DNA from: Odontocerum albicorne
Lineage: Eukaryota; Arthropoda; Insecta; Trichoptera; Odontoceridae
Length of the DNA: 64,000 bases
Assembly (NCBI GenBank): GCA_949825065.1
Contig: OX463842.1
Span: 4,739,723 to 4,803,722, forward strand
Direction: 5' to 3'
Made by a program: the position numbers and the translations under genes
The notes under the pieces: generated by a model
What the model saw: only the letters and a program-made list of their open reading frames with translations
The model's database searches: none
What the model was told of the DNA's origin: nothing
Shown here: positions 10,746 through 21,854 of the stretch, piece after piece
Layout: every line of letters starts with the position of its first letter
How positions within the stretch are numbered: the first letter of the stretch is position 1

Positions 10746-11337
10746 TTCTTAGGAATATAATATCATCTTTCCCTTCTCTTTTTGGATCTCTAGTCTCTTA
10801 CTTATCTCAATCTCTGGCCAGCTCTTCTGCCTCCACCCAGTCCAATCATAGTCTCTCCTCACACAACTGTTCTACCTACTTCATCTAACTCCTTTTGAAG
10901 TGACAAACTGGGCAGCGTGTAGAGATAGGAAACAAAGTCAATGGGACACTTATATATACTCGAACCACACAATATCCAAATCTGCTAAGATGATAGTCCA
11001 CAACAGTATTTTAGTACCATCTTTGATGTATGGGAATGAAACGTGAATGTGGAAAAAAGATTGAAAATTGACGGATAAATTCTGTAGAATAGTGTGCATT
11101 TAGATTAATACATGGGATGACAATGTATGACATGATACGTAATGAAGTTATTAGGGATAAATGTGAACTTTAAGACTGATGTGTTGAGTAAGATGAAAAA
11201 GAGCATTTTGAGATGGTTTGGATATGTGAAAAAAATGAATGAAAAATGATTAACATAACAAATATACAGTGCAAGAGTGAGTGAATGACGGGGTAGAGAA
11301 AGAACAAGGAAAGTATGGTTGAATCATGTGAATAATA

Positions 11338-11960
11338 CGAGGCGTACATCTTCACCCTCCGCCAAAAAGTTCAAAACCACAATTTCAGCCAAGAAAATCA
11401 TGGCATCCGTGTTTTGGGACTGTCAAGGCATAATTTTAATTGAATATATGCCTCAAGGGGAGACCATCAACTCTGCAAGATACTGTGAGACCCTAAAAAA
11501 ATTGCGGAGGGCGATTCAGAACAAGAGGAGAGGCATGCTGACAAAGGGAGTCTGCCTGCTGCATGACTATGCCAGACCACACACGGCCAACACCACAAAG
11601 GAACTGCTCGCCTCGTTTAAATGGGATGTCCTGAACCATCCCGCGCATTCCTCTGACCTAGCACCTTCAGATTACTATCTCTTTACCTCTCTGAAGCTGC
11701 ACATGGGTGGAAAAAGGTTTTCAACCGACGAGGAGGTAAATGAGGAGGTGGAGAAGTGGACGGAGGGGTTGGCGGGAAACTACTTCGAGGAAGGCATCAA
11801 AAAGTTGATACCCCGCTTCACCACCTGCATTGAGAGGAATGACGACTATGTCGAAAAATAGCTTACATATGTACTACGGTAACAACGTAATTTTTTTGTT
11901 TAAATAAAAAAAATTGTAACCTACAAAAATTCAGTACACTTAGTTTCTGGATATGCCTCG
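11338..11960 (+). mobile_element. Mariner, internally deleted, inserted in an RTE fragment
   Basis: Ends CGAGGCGTA (left) and TTTCTGGATATGCCTCG (right), with TA duplications at 11336-11337 and 11961-11962. The left TIR runs directly into the middle of the transposase gene, so the 5' UTR and N-terminal DNA-binding region are deleted. Same family as the copy at 25722-26674. Confidence 0.85.
11349..11861 (+). pseudogene. Mariner transposase, C-terminal catalytic part
   Basis: Open to the natural stop after YVEK. It contains ISAKKIMASVFWDCQGIILI, then LLHDYARPHTA (second catalytic Asp; the usual HDN is HDY) and DLAPSDYYLF (third Asp, 34 residues between, as in DD34D). The helix-turn-helix region and first Asp are missing. 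An in-frame ATG upstream belongs to the flanking LINE, not to the transposase. Confidence 0.85.
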
Positions 11961-12371
11961 TATTTTGAAAGAAGGAAAAGGAAGAAGAGAAATTGTATGT
12001 CAAGTTGTATGGATGTAGAAGAGGTGAATAATGTATATAGAGATAGGAAAGTCTAGCACTCTGTCGTCTCTACTCTCAGCAAGGAAACAGCATGATGGTA
12101 TGTATGTACACATATGTATGAATAAACTCGTTATTTATATTCTAGGCTGAGCTTAATGACTCTGTTAGGAATTCTAGTCTTTGATTCTCTTAACCTTGGT
12201 TAAAAAGGTTTCCGTATTCAGGTTCCTCGGAATTTTGTATTTTTTACTCAATCTTTGAGAGACTTCTCTATTCCCTTGCAGAAATCTTATTTCCACTGTT
12301 TAGATTCTCTATCTGGTGTTTTCATTTAGACTCCACCTAGAATAGGTAAGTAAACAGTCATAAATATGTAC

Positions 12372-12613
12372 AGTACCCCCGGGGGTAAGTAATACACATC
12401 GGGCTTAAGAAAGAGACTGTCGGCCATAATCGGCTAACTTCGGCTTTGTAGAGCGTTGTCTCTGTTCACCTAGAACGCTTGACAACGACTGACAAATCGT
12501 GATGGAACACGTGTATGAATGACAGAGACGACGCTCTACAAAGCCGAAGTTAGCCGATTATGGCCGACAGTCTCTTTCTTAAGCCCGATGTGTATTATTT
12601 ACCGCCGAGTACT
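12372..12613. mobile_element. Foldback element with ~95 bp inverted arms
   Basis: Left arm AGTAC... TAATACACATCGGGCTTAAG ... to about 12470 is mirrored by the right arm 12520-12613 (… CTTAAGCCCGATGTGTATTA …). Nearly the whole element can fold into one hairpin with a ~45 base loop. A second copy at 35199 has lost most of one arm. Confidence 0.8.
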
Positions 12614-13255
12614 ATACATACTTATTTAAGTGACAAAGAATACAGTAGAGATGAAAGATGACATATTTAAGGGGAATTTCAAGAGATCGCCATAAGAAAT
12701 TAATAAAAAAATTCTGGAAACTTCTATGTAAATGTATTTCTAAGTAATAATAATTATGAAGAGCAAACTAAATCTCTACTACTTTAAGTTGTGTGTAGAT
12801 AAAAAAAGGATGTCCTCTGAAAAGGACTTGTGAAGTCAACGTATTTTAGAAAGCATTTGCTAAAGATTGGATGTGTCATAAAATGTCAAGAATAGAAGCA
12901 TCTTAAATGTGATACTTCTGTGGAGGATTGGGAGTTATGATAAAAGACAGAAGAAATTGTAATTGTCATGCGGAAAGACTGAACGATGACAGACTTCACT
13001 GAAATAACATTCCCAAAGGTGTCCAAGAAAAACTGACCAAGAGACTTATCATGTCAGCACAACAACCACGTATCTTGTAACCAAGGGGAAGAGACAAGAA
13101 AGATATTAAAAAAAAAAATTTTGTTCATGGATAGGTTAACATTGTATATTTGGAATAATTTTCGTAGGCTTTTGGTAATACCACAATAATAAATTCTTTA
13201 ATCCTGGTATAAATAAATGTTTTAATTTTTATATTTAATAAAATGACAAAAAGTA

Positions 13256-13600
13256 TGCTACAAAAAGTATGCTAAAGACAACGGAAATGAGAACTCTACG
13301 TGCTATTGCTGGGAAGACTTTGAGTGATCGTGTAAGGAACACCACAATCCGAGAGGTCTGTGAGGTCTAAGATGTGGTCAGTTGGGGATGACAGCGTCGA
13401 CGATACTGGTACCAACATATACAGATAATGAATTCCACAAGAATTCCATACATAGCTCTGCATGGGGTGCTGGATGGACGGCGTCCACCAGGAAGACCCC
13501 CGAAACGATGGAGAGATAGCTGGAGCTCAGCATCACAGGAGCACAATCCTGCAGTAACAGACTCTTGAGTCTATAGAAAGTTTAAGAAGAAGAATAAAAT
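13256..13600 (+). mobile_element. Decayed LINE reverse transcriptase tail
   Basis: Broken frames read MRTLRAIAGKTLSDRVRNTT, then QRRRYWYQHI, then DGRRPPGRPPKRWRDSW, a typical C-terminal RT/linker region of non-LTR elements. At least two stops or shifts. Ends around GAAGAAGAATAAAATGAA. Confidence 0.65.
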
Positions 13601-13609
13601 GAATTAAAC

Positions 13610-14630
13610 ACTTTTTGAACAAAACAGAGGGATTTAACACTTTTATGTGAAAAAAATCCACACAATAAACTTAAATAAGTCTGTTTTCTGCCTATTTTTC
13701 TTTGTATTTACCACTGTTTTATTAAGTTGGCTGTTTGCTACCGGTTTCAAAGACTTGCTTCTTTGGCAGATGATTAGGATTATTGATGATGATTAGTGGA
13801 TTACAAAAAAAAAACTGTTTAATTAATTTGATTTAACTAAAATATCAATTAACAAGATACTGCATAGTAAATATGACATATTTTTAAAATTCAATGTAAA
13901 ATTGTATTTTGTTAGTCAATTGCATTCACTTGATGACCAACTATCCATAAGGAAGGTCACATATTTACAAATGGTCTTAAGAATCCAATTCTTCATTATT
14001 TATACCGCTATGTTTGCCTTGTATGGTTTTATTGTTTCCTACATTTTGTTCTGTGTTTATATATTGCATTCTGCCTTATTTGGTTGAATGCATTTCACAT
14101 TTCAAAACGAAGTTATATTTCTTATTATAATTCTAAATATGGTTGTCTATTATTATGCAATCAACCTAAGAGTTCTATAAGGTTTCCATTTATAATCACT
14201 GGCTACTAAATTATAACTGTCATTTTTTTGTCTTGAGTATGAACTCTAGGTATAGATTGTTCATTGTATGTTATGAAAACATTTTTTTAACATAATATGT
14301 GTTTCTTTCATTCTTAAATGGTTTATCATGCTAAATGTGGTTCATATACGAGCACTTGCTTATTTTTTGTACTAACTATTTCTTTAAAATGTATTAACCA
14401 GTTTTTAATATATTTGAACTTTCTACGAATGAGAGACAAAAATGAGCCTCATAACTGTAAAGTTGATATTTTAAGAATGTTATTTTTCTAGATTTTTAAA
14501 GTAAAGAATTTAAAAAGCTAGATAAAGAGAATAATATGTGTGATAAAACATCATGAAAAATGAAATAGAAGTGTTTGAATAAAGTGTAGAGATATATTGT
14601 CTATGCATATCCAGCAAGGGACATGGTGAG
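13610..14630. other. No gene seen; AT-rich intron
   Basis: Contains a weak relative (13735-13800) of the ACCGGTTTCAA hairpin repeat. Short open frames here (for example at 13902-14087) look like random hydrophobic AT-rich translations. No exon or element ends. Confidence 0.45.
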
Positions 14631-14638
14631 TTGATTAA

Positions 14639-15251
14639 CCTTTCCCTTTCTGTGCTAAAAAAATCCGCCTGTTCCGTAGTTGTGTATTCAATACACATCA
14701 ATATACATGTAAAAATGAGCAGTTTAAAATCGGAAAAATAAGAATATTCATAGCCAACACTTAAGTTAATTAAATTTGAAGTCAAAAGTGAAAATAATTG
14801 AAATTTAATTGCTGAAAACATGAAAAAAAACATAGCAAACGTTCACAAAACGGGCGAAGCGACCACCTCTACCGAAAGCCGCCGACCTATTGAAGCAAAG
14901 AAGCTAGCAAACTGAGATTCTATTTTTTGCGTTCCCATGTACCGAAGTAGAGTGAAAGTGAGATGTGAATAGCGTCGCTTCCTCACCCATAGCGGTTTTT
15001 TAGAATGAATATACCTACCTCACACACTGGCACACGTTTGATTGTATTGGTGAATTTATTCCCGATTTTCACAAAATATCTCTGATGTGGCCGATAAGTG
15101 CTAATTATTATTAATATTATTTTTTTATTCAATGTGTAAATGTATTACATAGGAATACCTAAAATCTGAACCCAGTATTTATTATATTTATAGAGAGATT
15201 AAAGTTTTTAGAAGCAATGTGTACTAGTTACACATCACAGGACAGGAAGGG
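14639..15251. mobile_element. TTAA-flanked piggyBac-like MITE, copy 2 (intact ends)
   Basis: TTAA at 14635-14638 and 15252-15255. Left end CCTTTCCCTTTCTGTGCT, right end complement CCCTTCCTGTCCTGTGATGT. The exact TTAA duplication and C-rich tips fit piggyBac-type insertion. 613 bp, no ORF of note. Confidence 0.82.
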
Positions 15252-15285
15252 TTAATATCTATGTAATTTATGTATAATACAATAC

Positions 15286-15460
15286 AATGTCTTCCAACCA
15301 ACTAGAAAGATGTTTTAGAGGCTTGAAGTGAAAACCAGACTGGAATTCTATTTTTTTTTAAACCGGGTTCGTACCCTCAACTCCTGGGTCGGAAGACGGA
15401 AGAGAAGACTCCTGTGGTCATATCAACAAGGTCATGGAGATCATCATTTGATAGCTGAAT
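15286..15460 (-). mobile_element. SINE with LINE-like tail, degenerate
   Basis: On the minus strand a body with GGGTACGAACCCGG (B-box region, degenerate) is followed by CAGTCTGGTTTTCACTTCAA and ends in TAGTTGGTTGGAAGACATTG, the tail shared with the local LINE family. The related copy at 24893 has a cleaner polymerase III promoter. Confidence 0.5.
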
Positions 15461-15517
15461 AAAACAAAACATTATAATTTATTATTTAATGTTATCTAAT
15501 TAGGATTTTTATTTCAG

Positions 15518-16034
15518 GTTAAGCCAGTTAGATAAAGGAAGATATAAGATGAGGACTTGGGATCACAGGAGTTTTGAATGGGAGCGGGAGAGCAGCATCA
15601 AAGAGACAGAGCCAGACTACAGTGGATACAATGAGACCGTCTCATCCAGAAAGTCCTCGTACACCAATGGAGGAACAGAAAGAGAGAGTGTTCCTCAAAA
15701 TAGGACTATCATTAACTTATCAGAAAAAGGAACAACAATACAAAATAGTTATGTTGTTACCACAATCGATAATAGTGATAAAATATTAAACGGACATAGA
15801 TCTACCACCCCTATAGTCATGAGTGATAAGAAAACTGTAGTTGTTGATGTACATAGAAGCGAAGAAGAGTACAAGAATAATGGAAAAGAGAACATTACCA
15901 ACATCACCTGTCAGGTGGAAGAGACACAGACTTGTGTCAGGAAAGTGTCCGCAAGTAGTGTCGTCAGCGTTGCTAATAGCACAACCAGCAGTCTCTCCAA
16001 TGCCATATCACAAGAGCTGCAGAAAAGAGCTGAG
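15518..16034 (+). CDS. USH1C: Harmonin-like gene, exon 4: disordered linker
   Basis: Acceptor TTTATTTCAG before 15518; donor GAG|GTAAAT after 16034. One base completes an Arg codon, then 172 codons stay open. It starts SQLDKGRYKMRTWDHRSFEW and continues as a Ser/Thr/Asn/Glu-rich stretch without a recognisable domain, low in hydrophobics, ending SNAISQELQKRAE, which starts the predicted helical segment continued in exon 5. The length and open frame, the matching phase and both splice sites support it as a real exon; the function of the linker is unknown. Confidence 0.83.
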
Positions 16035-16263
16035 GTAAATATAGATTATTTATTGATTTGGTAATTATACCGGAGAGCTCTATTTTTAAACAAAATTATT
16101 TAATACTTAAATGTGAAAAAAATCTACACCATTAAACATAAATGAAAGTTACAGGCCTGTTTCGCTTTACAAAAGCATTGTTAACTTTATGATACTCTTT
16201 TAACTGAAATATATATCTTTCATCTTGTTTTACATAAAATTTTGAGGAGAAAAATATTGTATA

Positions 16264-16831
16264 CATGAGAAAATGTAGGGTGTTCCCTGTGACATTTGAA
16301 ATGTCATGTCTCAAAGGGATGGAGTAAAATCGTTTTTTTTTACAAATCTAATAATTTTTTTGTAAATCGAAAAATCGTTTTTCTCTAAACTGACGTTTTA
16401 ATTCCTAATTTTCATTATACTGACTTTCTAATGTATTGTATGATTTGTATATATCTTTCAATAGGCCAAGATCGACTATGAATTAATACTAATTATGAAC
16501 ATTTCATTTTAGGTATAAAAAAATCGTAAATCCAATTATCGTATACCCCATCCCTAGCCAATGCAGACTAACGTAGTGACTTTTGACAAACGTCACCAAA
16601 TATTAATTAATTTTAACAAACTGCCACATTTTTGCTAATTTGTAACAAGATGTATTAATTTGTCATTGTTGTTAGTTTTATGTAATGTATTTACCTAAAT
16701 AACTTGCTATTTATTAGAATCGAGTCTCATATTAAAGTTGATAAAATATTTAAAATTACTGAACGTCGTTACAAGGTTGTATTTGGGCAAATTTGTGAAC
16801 TGTCACTGGGACCATGCTACAGTTTCTCAAG
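16264..16831 (+). mobile_element. CTTGAG MITE family, copy 2
   Basis: Ends CATGAGAAAATGTAGGGTG and GGACCATGCTACAGTTTCTC-AAG, the latter followed by TA. Full length (568 bp), non-coding. It lies 230 bases downstream of exon 4 in the intron, same orientation as copy 1. Confidence 0.82.
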
Positions 16832-16970
16832 TATAGTTATACAATTTTATGTGAGCTGGTTGTTCAAAATTGCCAACATGTTTAGATAGTAAGCAACGTA
16901 TTGAGTACAGATTGACAATGATTTTGCTGAAACAGCCCTGTTCCTTTAATTAAAATTTATTATATTATTT

Positions 16971-17227
16971 CTGTGGCGTTATGGCACAAGCTGATATGTC
17001 AGTTTTACCTTAGTTTACAGGAGAAGAAATATTAACTTTGATAAGCTGTTAAAAATCAGTACAAATAATTATTTTTTTAGTTTTTCCAAACAATATATCT
17101 TTTATTTGAATAATGACCGACACACCAAGTTTTGCCACAACATGCTGAGAAATATTTTCTATAAATTGGGAGAATTGACCCATAATGACAAAAAACGGGC
17201 ATACCAGCTTGTGCCATAACGCCACAG
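16971..17227. mobile_element. 257 bp MITE with CTGTGGCGTTATGGCA ends
   Basis: Left CTGTGGCGTTATGGCACAAG and right GCTTGTGCCATAACGCCACA-G are near-perfect inverted repeats of about 25 bp. Target duplication unclear. A reversed, truncated second copy is at 60346-60560. Confidence 0.75.
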
Positions 17228-17440
17228 ATTTATAGTTAAGGCATTAACATTGTGGAGGTTTAAATACATTGTAATTTGTTTTTATCAAACACTATTTATT
17301 ACATTTTTTGTAACGATACCGTTACAAAAAATGTGATTTCACCTCATCATTAGGATGATGAGGTGAGTCTTGAAACCGGTAGGGTTATACTGTTACAAAA
17401 AGTGGAATAAAAACAAATACAATAAAATTTATTATCACAT
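17228..17440. repeat. Hairpin-bearing repeat (ACCGGTTTCAA family), copy 1
   Basis: Contains two consecutive hairpins: ACATTTTTTGTAACG with its complement near 17308-17340, and CACCTCATCAT with ATGATGAGGTG near 17340-17365, followed by GAAACCGGTAGGGTTATA. Flanked by GCATTAACATTGTGGAGGTT, which also bounds the copies at 59055 and 59680. Confidence 0.6.
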
Positions 17441-17732
17441 TAGTGTTAATTCATTCTATTGTGTTAAAATATAAATTAACTATGGTATTTTATCTCTCTA
17501 ATCTTTTGAAACAGTACCCAGTTTTATTACTATAGTATAAAAATATAAAAATAATTTATATGCCTACATAAAAGTAATTAGAAATTAATAACACAACAAA
17601 ACCAGACCAGAGTAGGCTTCATACGGAGACTTCTTAATGATTTTTCTAAATTAATTTTTGTTAAATTTTGTATACTTCTTTGGTTGGAACAATTTTGGAC
17701 TGCGATTCGGTAATATAGTCATCCCACTGCTA

Positions 17733-18881
17733 CGAGGGTAGTCCCAAAAGTACCCGACCTAATAAAGAAAACACAAAAATTTTTGGGGAAAAATATTTTT
17801 ATTTCTCAACATAGTCTCCTTTCAGCTCGACACACTGTTCCCAGCGATGTTCAATAGTTTCGATACCCTGTTTATAGTGAGAACCGTCGAGCGCCTCAAA
17901 ATAGCCATCAACCGCAGATTCCACCTCTTCATTGTTGGCAAATCTTTTACCACCGAGCCATTTTTTCAAGTTTGGAAAACGAAAATAATCCGAGGGGGCT
18001 AAATCCGGCGAATAGGGTGCATGAGGAAGCAATTCGAACTTTAATTCATTGATTTTGGCCACCGCGATAACGGGTGTGTGAACTGGTACATTGTCTTGAT
18101 GAAACAACACTTTCTTTTTCGCCAAATGCGGCTGTTTTTTCTTGATTTCATCACTCAAACGCTGCAATAAGTTCGCATAATACTCGCCGTTGATTTCCTT
18201 TTTGGTGGGAAGTGATGGACCCATGTTTCATCCATGGCTATGAATCGACGTAAAAACTCGGCTTTATTGCTGTGAAACATCGCCAAACACTCGATTGAAA
18301 CATTCTCACGACGCTGTTTTTGTTCCATTGTGAGCAAACGCGGCACCCATCTTGCGCACAGCTTTCTCATGTCCAAATTTTCAGTCAATATGCGATGTAC
18401 AGCACTTTTTGAAATGCCTACCATATCTGCTAGCTCGCGCACTTTCAATCGACGGTCATCCAATACCATTGTGTGGATTTTCTTTACCATTTCTGGCGTG
18501 GTCACCTCATTTGGTCGACCACTGCGATGTTTGTCTTGGCAGCTCGTACGGCCTCGTTTAAACTCTGCCACCCAATATTTTACTGTTGTAAACAAAGGAG
18601 CAAACTCCCCCAGAGTAGAATCTAGCTCGGCTTTGATATTGGTTGGACTTAGACCTTTCAAATGAAAGTATTGTATCACATAACGATGACCAATTTTTTC
18701 CATGTTTACAAATTCACTGAGAGCGTTCACTATTGATGGCTGCCAAATAAATACTAAACAACGTAGCGTCTTAAAACTTGAAACTTAAGCTTTATAAGTT
18801 TAGTACTTTCTATTATAATAATTTTTTAAAGCAACAACCACCATCTATACGTCAAGTCAGGTACTTCTGGGACCACCCTCG
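17733..18881 (-). mobile_element. Mariner with complete ends, transposase disrupted
   Basis: TIRs CGAGGGTAGTCCCAAAAGTA (left) and the matching GTACTTCTGGGACCACCCTC-G (right), flanked by TA at 17731-17732 and 18882-18883. Length 1149 bp, slightly short of a full mariner because of an internal deletion in the gene. Lies in the intron between exons 4 and 5, antisense to the host gene. Confidence 0.92.
17799..18730 (-). pseudogene. Mariner transposase with internal deletion
   Basis: Two overlapping open frames: 18155-18730 gives the N-terminal helix-turn-helix regions (VIQYFHLKGLSPTNIKAELD, VRELADMVGISKSAVHRIL) and the first catalytic Asp in FIAMDETWVHHF. 17799-18224 gives LFHQDNVPVHT (second Asp), YSPDLAPSDYF (third Asp) and the end YVEK. 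The two are out of frame; relative to the family roughly 50-60 codons between Asp 1 and Asp 2 are missing. All three Asp survive. Otherwise few lesions, so inactivation may be recent. Confidence 0.9.
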
Positions 18882-18883
18882 TA

Positions 18884-19668
18884 TGTCCGTGTTGAAAAAG
18901 TTCAATGCATACACCGGAAGTTTTTACAATTTATTAACTTTAAACTGCAGATCCCGATAACTGAGTTGGACTATGGTCTATTGTTGGTGAGTCTTATAAC
19001 CTTGCCAGATAGAAGAGAAATGTTTGACCTTACAATATTATTTAAGATTGCCAGCTCATATTTCTATAGTCCTGAATGTCAAGTTACAAGTTCCTTATAG
19101 GCCTACCCGGCAAAATGTTTTTCAAGACTGCACAGATTGGGTTATCGATATGGGTATTGTATGGATTGTTTTGTGACTTTGACTTCTTATAGGAGTAAAG
19201 TAAAAATTTTGTTCTTACTCGGATGAATTGATTGAATTCTAAAGGTTTACTTTTTTGTGTGATTTGTCTTGTATTATTTTCTATTAAATAACACTGTTTA
19301 CATGTCAATTTTTACATTTGCCCATTAAAATAAAAAATTCAAAAAAAAGGAAAAAATTATAAACAGACAAACATTCACCCCTTTGCAGAAGACAAATATA
19401 TTTACAATTTGTTTTTTTTTTCAAGAAGAAAATACTTAAAACATGAATACTTGCGTTGAGATACATTCAAAGTAACAACTTGATCAAAAAAAATTATAAA
19501 CCGTATCCTTACAAGTTTACTTTATTTTAGAAACACTTTAATTTTGTTTTACTGGTCATACTGAATACACCATAAGTGTAATAATATATTCTCTCGAAAG
19601 TAATTTCATATTTCACAGATAGATGTAGAATTTTCATTACTAACTTTATTTCAAACATGCTGTATATA
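18884..19668. other. No gene seen; AT-rich intron
   Basis: Nothing recognisable on either strand apart from short random open frames. Confidence 0.45.
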
Positions 19669-20351
19669 AAGGGTCTTTCAAATTGAGCGTTTTTTTTTTA
19701 GTTCTTAGATAAAACACAGATGGCGTCGCGAACTTGCCTGGATCTTGTGACATTTGAGAAGTGTAATGTATGACATTTATAAAAATGGAGTCGTATACAA
19801 TACAACAACGCATTCAAATTGTTGAATTATTTTATGTATTGTAATCTCCGGAAACGGTGATGTTAATTGGCCAACAAGATTGTGTGATCTGACACCGTTA
19901 GACTATTTTCTCTGGGGTTACGTGAAAATCCAGGTCTATAAGAATGACCCCTGATCAATTCCTGAGCTGAAGGACGAAATTATTCGCGTTATTGGTGAGT
20001 TAGTATCGCAATTATGCCAAAATGTCATCGAAAATTTTAACAAAAGAGTGGACATCTGTGGAGCTGCAAGAGGTGGACATTTGGCGGATATTGTTTTTTG
20101 TGTTTAAATGTCATACATTATAATTCAATGACCAATAAATGTCATACATTATACTTCAATGACCAATAAATGTCATACATTATACTTCAATGACCAATAA
20201 ATGTCAAACATTAAACTTCAATGACCAATAAATGTCATACATTATACTTCAATGACCAATAAAAAGTTTTCCAAATCGAAGCAAATTGTGTGTTTTATTC
20301 AAGAATTAAAAAAATTTTAATAAAAAAAACCGCTCAATTTGAAAGACCCTT
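19669..20351 (+). mobile_element. Non-autonomous mariner-like element with AAGGGTCTTTCA ends
   Basis: Inverted ends AAGGGTCTTTCAAATTGAGC-G and their exact complement, with TA at 19667-19668 and 20352-20353. Near 19885-20090 a transposase relic reads LTPLDYFLWGYVKIQVYKND and then IPELKDEIIRVIG, the DxD-region signature of mariner-like transposases of arthropods (PDLTPLDFFLWG). Most of the gene is gone. A five-unit 31 bp minisatellite grew inside it. Confidence 0.82.
20106..20262. repeat. Minisatellite, 31 bp unit, 5 copies, inside a transposon
   Basis: Units AAATGTCATACATTATACTT plus CAATGACCAAT start at 20106, 20137, 20168, 20199 and 20230, differing by one or two bases. Confidence 0.9.
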
Positions 20352-20393
20352 TATAATATTAGTTGAATATTAAATTTTAAACCCTTTATAATA

Positions 20394-21668
20394 TTAGGTC
20401 CCCACATACGAAACCGGCGTTTTGCCGTACTTGCAACTTTGATCGCAAATATCTTCTCTTTGGTTAGGAATTTCAAACTCAAATTTATACAGCTATTTAC
20501 TCAAGTATTTGTGTTTCGAAAATTATAATTCATTTGTTTTTTCCTCAATTGTTTTTTTTCTTTGCGTCACTCAGTTTACAAAATGGAAAATTTGAAATAT
20601 CGCGTTATTTACGAGTACGAGTTCCACCGTGGCACCAGTGCTGCAGAAACGGCTCGAAGGATTAATGATGTGTATGGCGACGGTGCCGCAAAAGAAAACA
20701 CAGTGCGTTTTTGGTTCCAACGTTTTCGTTCTGGAAATTTCGACCTGCAGAACAAGCCTCGTGGAGAAAGTTGATAATGAAGAATTGAAGGCTATTGTGG
20801 AAGCAGATCCATCGCAAACCACGTCCGAGCTAGCTGCAGGCTGCGGTGTTAGTGATAAAACTGTTTTAATCCACTTGAAGCAAATTGGGAAGGTGAAAAA
20901 GCTTGAAAGGTGGGTACCTCACTAATTGAGTGAAGCAAATCAACAAACGCGCGTTGACTGCTGCGTTGCATTACTCAACCGGACAATTTTGAAGGGATTT
21001 TGAATCGAATCATTACCTGTGATGAAAAGTGGATCCTGTATGATAATCGGAAGCGCTCATCGCAATGGCTGAACCCTGCCGAACCAGCCAAACCATGCCC
21101 CAAGCGAAAATTGACTCCAAAAAAGTTACTTGTGAGCGTTTGGTGGACTAGTGCTGGTGTCGTTCACTACAGCTTTCTTAAATCTGGCCAGACGATTACG
21201 GCAGATGTCTATTGTCAGCAACTGCAAACCATGATGGAAAAGCTAGCTGCTAAACAACCGAGGCTGGTTAATCGCTCTAGGCCACTGCTGCTTCATGATA
21301 ACGCTAGACCACACACTGCACAACAGACGGCTACCAAATTAGAAGAGCTTCAATTGGAATGTCTAAGACATCCACCGTACTCTCCGGACCTTGCCCCAAC
21401 AGATTACTATTTTTTTCGAAATTTGGATAACTTCTTGCAAGGGAAAAAATTCAACTCCGATGGGGCAGTCCAAACCGACTTCAAAGATTTTATTGATTCC
21501 CGTCCGAATGGTTTTTTTAGTAAAGGGATCGATGAACTACCTATGAGATGGCAAAAGTGCATAGATAGCAATGGTATATACTTTGATTAAATAAATATAT
21601 TATATTAAAAAAAAATCAACTTTATGTTCCTCCCAAACAAAACGCCAATTTCACATGTAAGGACCCAA
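20394..21668 (+). mobile_element. Mariner, near full length (1275 bp)
   Basis: TIRs TTAGGTCCCCACATACGAAA and the complement of the right end (TTGGGTCCTTACATGTGAAA), both leading into GGCGTTTTG. TA at 20392-20393 and 21669-21670. Length is normal for mariner (about 1.3 kb). Same strand as the host gene, in the intron before exon 5. Confidence 0.92.
20583..21590 (+). pseudogene. Mariner transposase, full length but broken
   Basis: Starts MENLKYRVIYEYEFHRGTSA and ends SNGIYFD before a normal stop. Domains in order: first helix-turn-helix (AAETARRINDVYG ... FWFQRFRSG), second helix-turn-helix (TTSELAAGCGVSDKTVLIHL), then catalytic Asp in TCDEKWILYDN, LLHDNARPHTA and DLAPTDYYFF, giving DD34D. Breaks: a frameshift near 20765, a stop at about 20922 after WVPH, and another frameshift before 21000. 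All catalytic residues survive. Length fits the usual ~345 residues. Confidence 0.92.
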
Positions 21669-21854
21669 TATTAAATTTTAAGGATATTGTTTACCTAAAA
21701 TGCTAGTGTTATATATGCATAATTTTAAAGGTGTAACATAATAAGTATTTTCCGTAGATTCTTATTAAAATAAATATTTTTGAAATATTATTTTTTTAAC
21801 TTCCGAACTACACATGCCATTAAGGACTATCAATTCAGCCGAATGAAATGAGAT

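Larger units (their letters stand above)
10985..12135 (+). mobile_element. Decayed RTE-like LINE 3' region, split by a mariner
   Basis: Left part (10985-11335) reads, across stops, as the C-terminal RT block: FGYVKKMNEK, KTDVLSKMKKSILRWF and RKVWLNHVNN. The ORF resumes after the mariner at 11963 and ends in ATGGTATGTATGTACACATA, the TATGTATG-type tail common to lepidopteran RTE copies. The family recurs at 31330, 32095, 33290, 33915, 34770, 36780, 38820, 44085, 50190 and 56790. Confidence 0.62.

Noticed and set aside
18330..18665. 111-codon plus-strand frame
   Set aside because: Antisense shadow of the mariner transposase.
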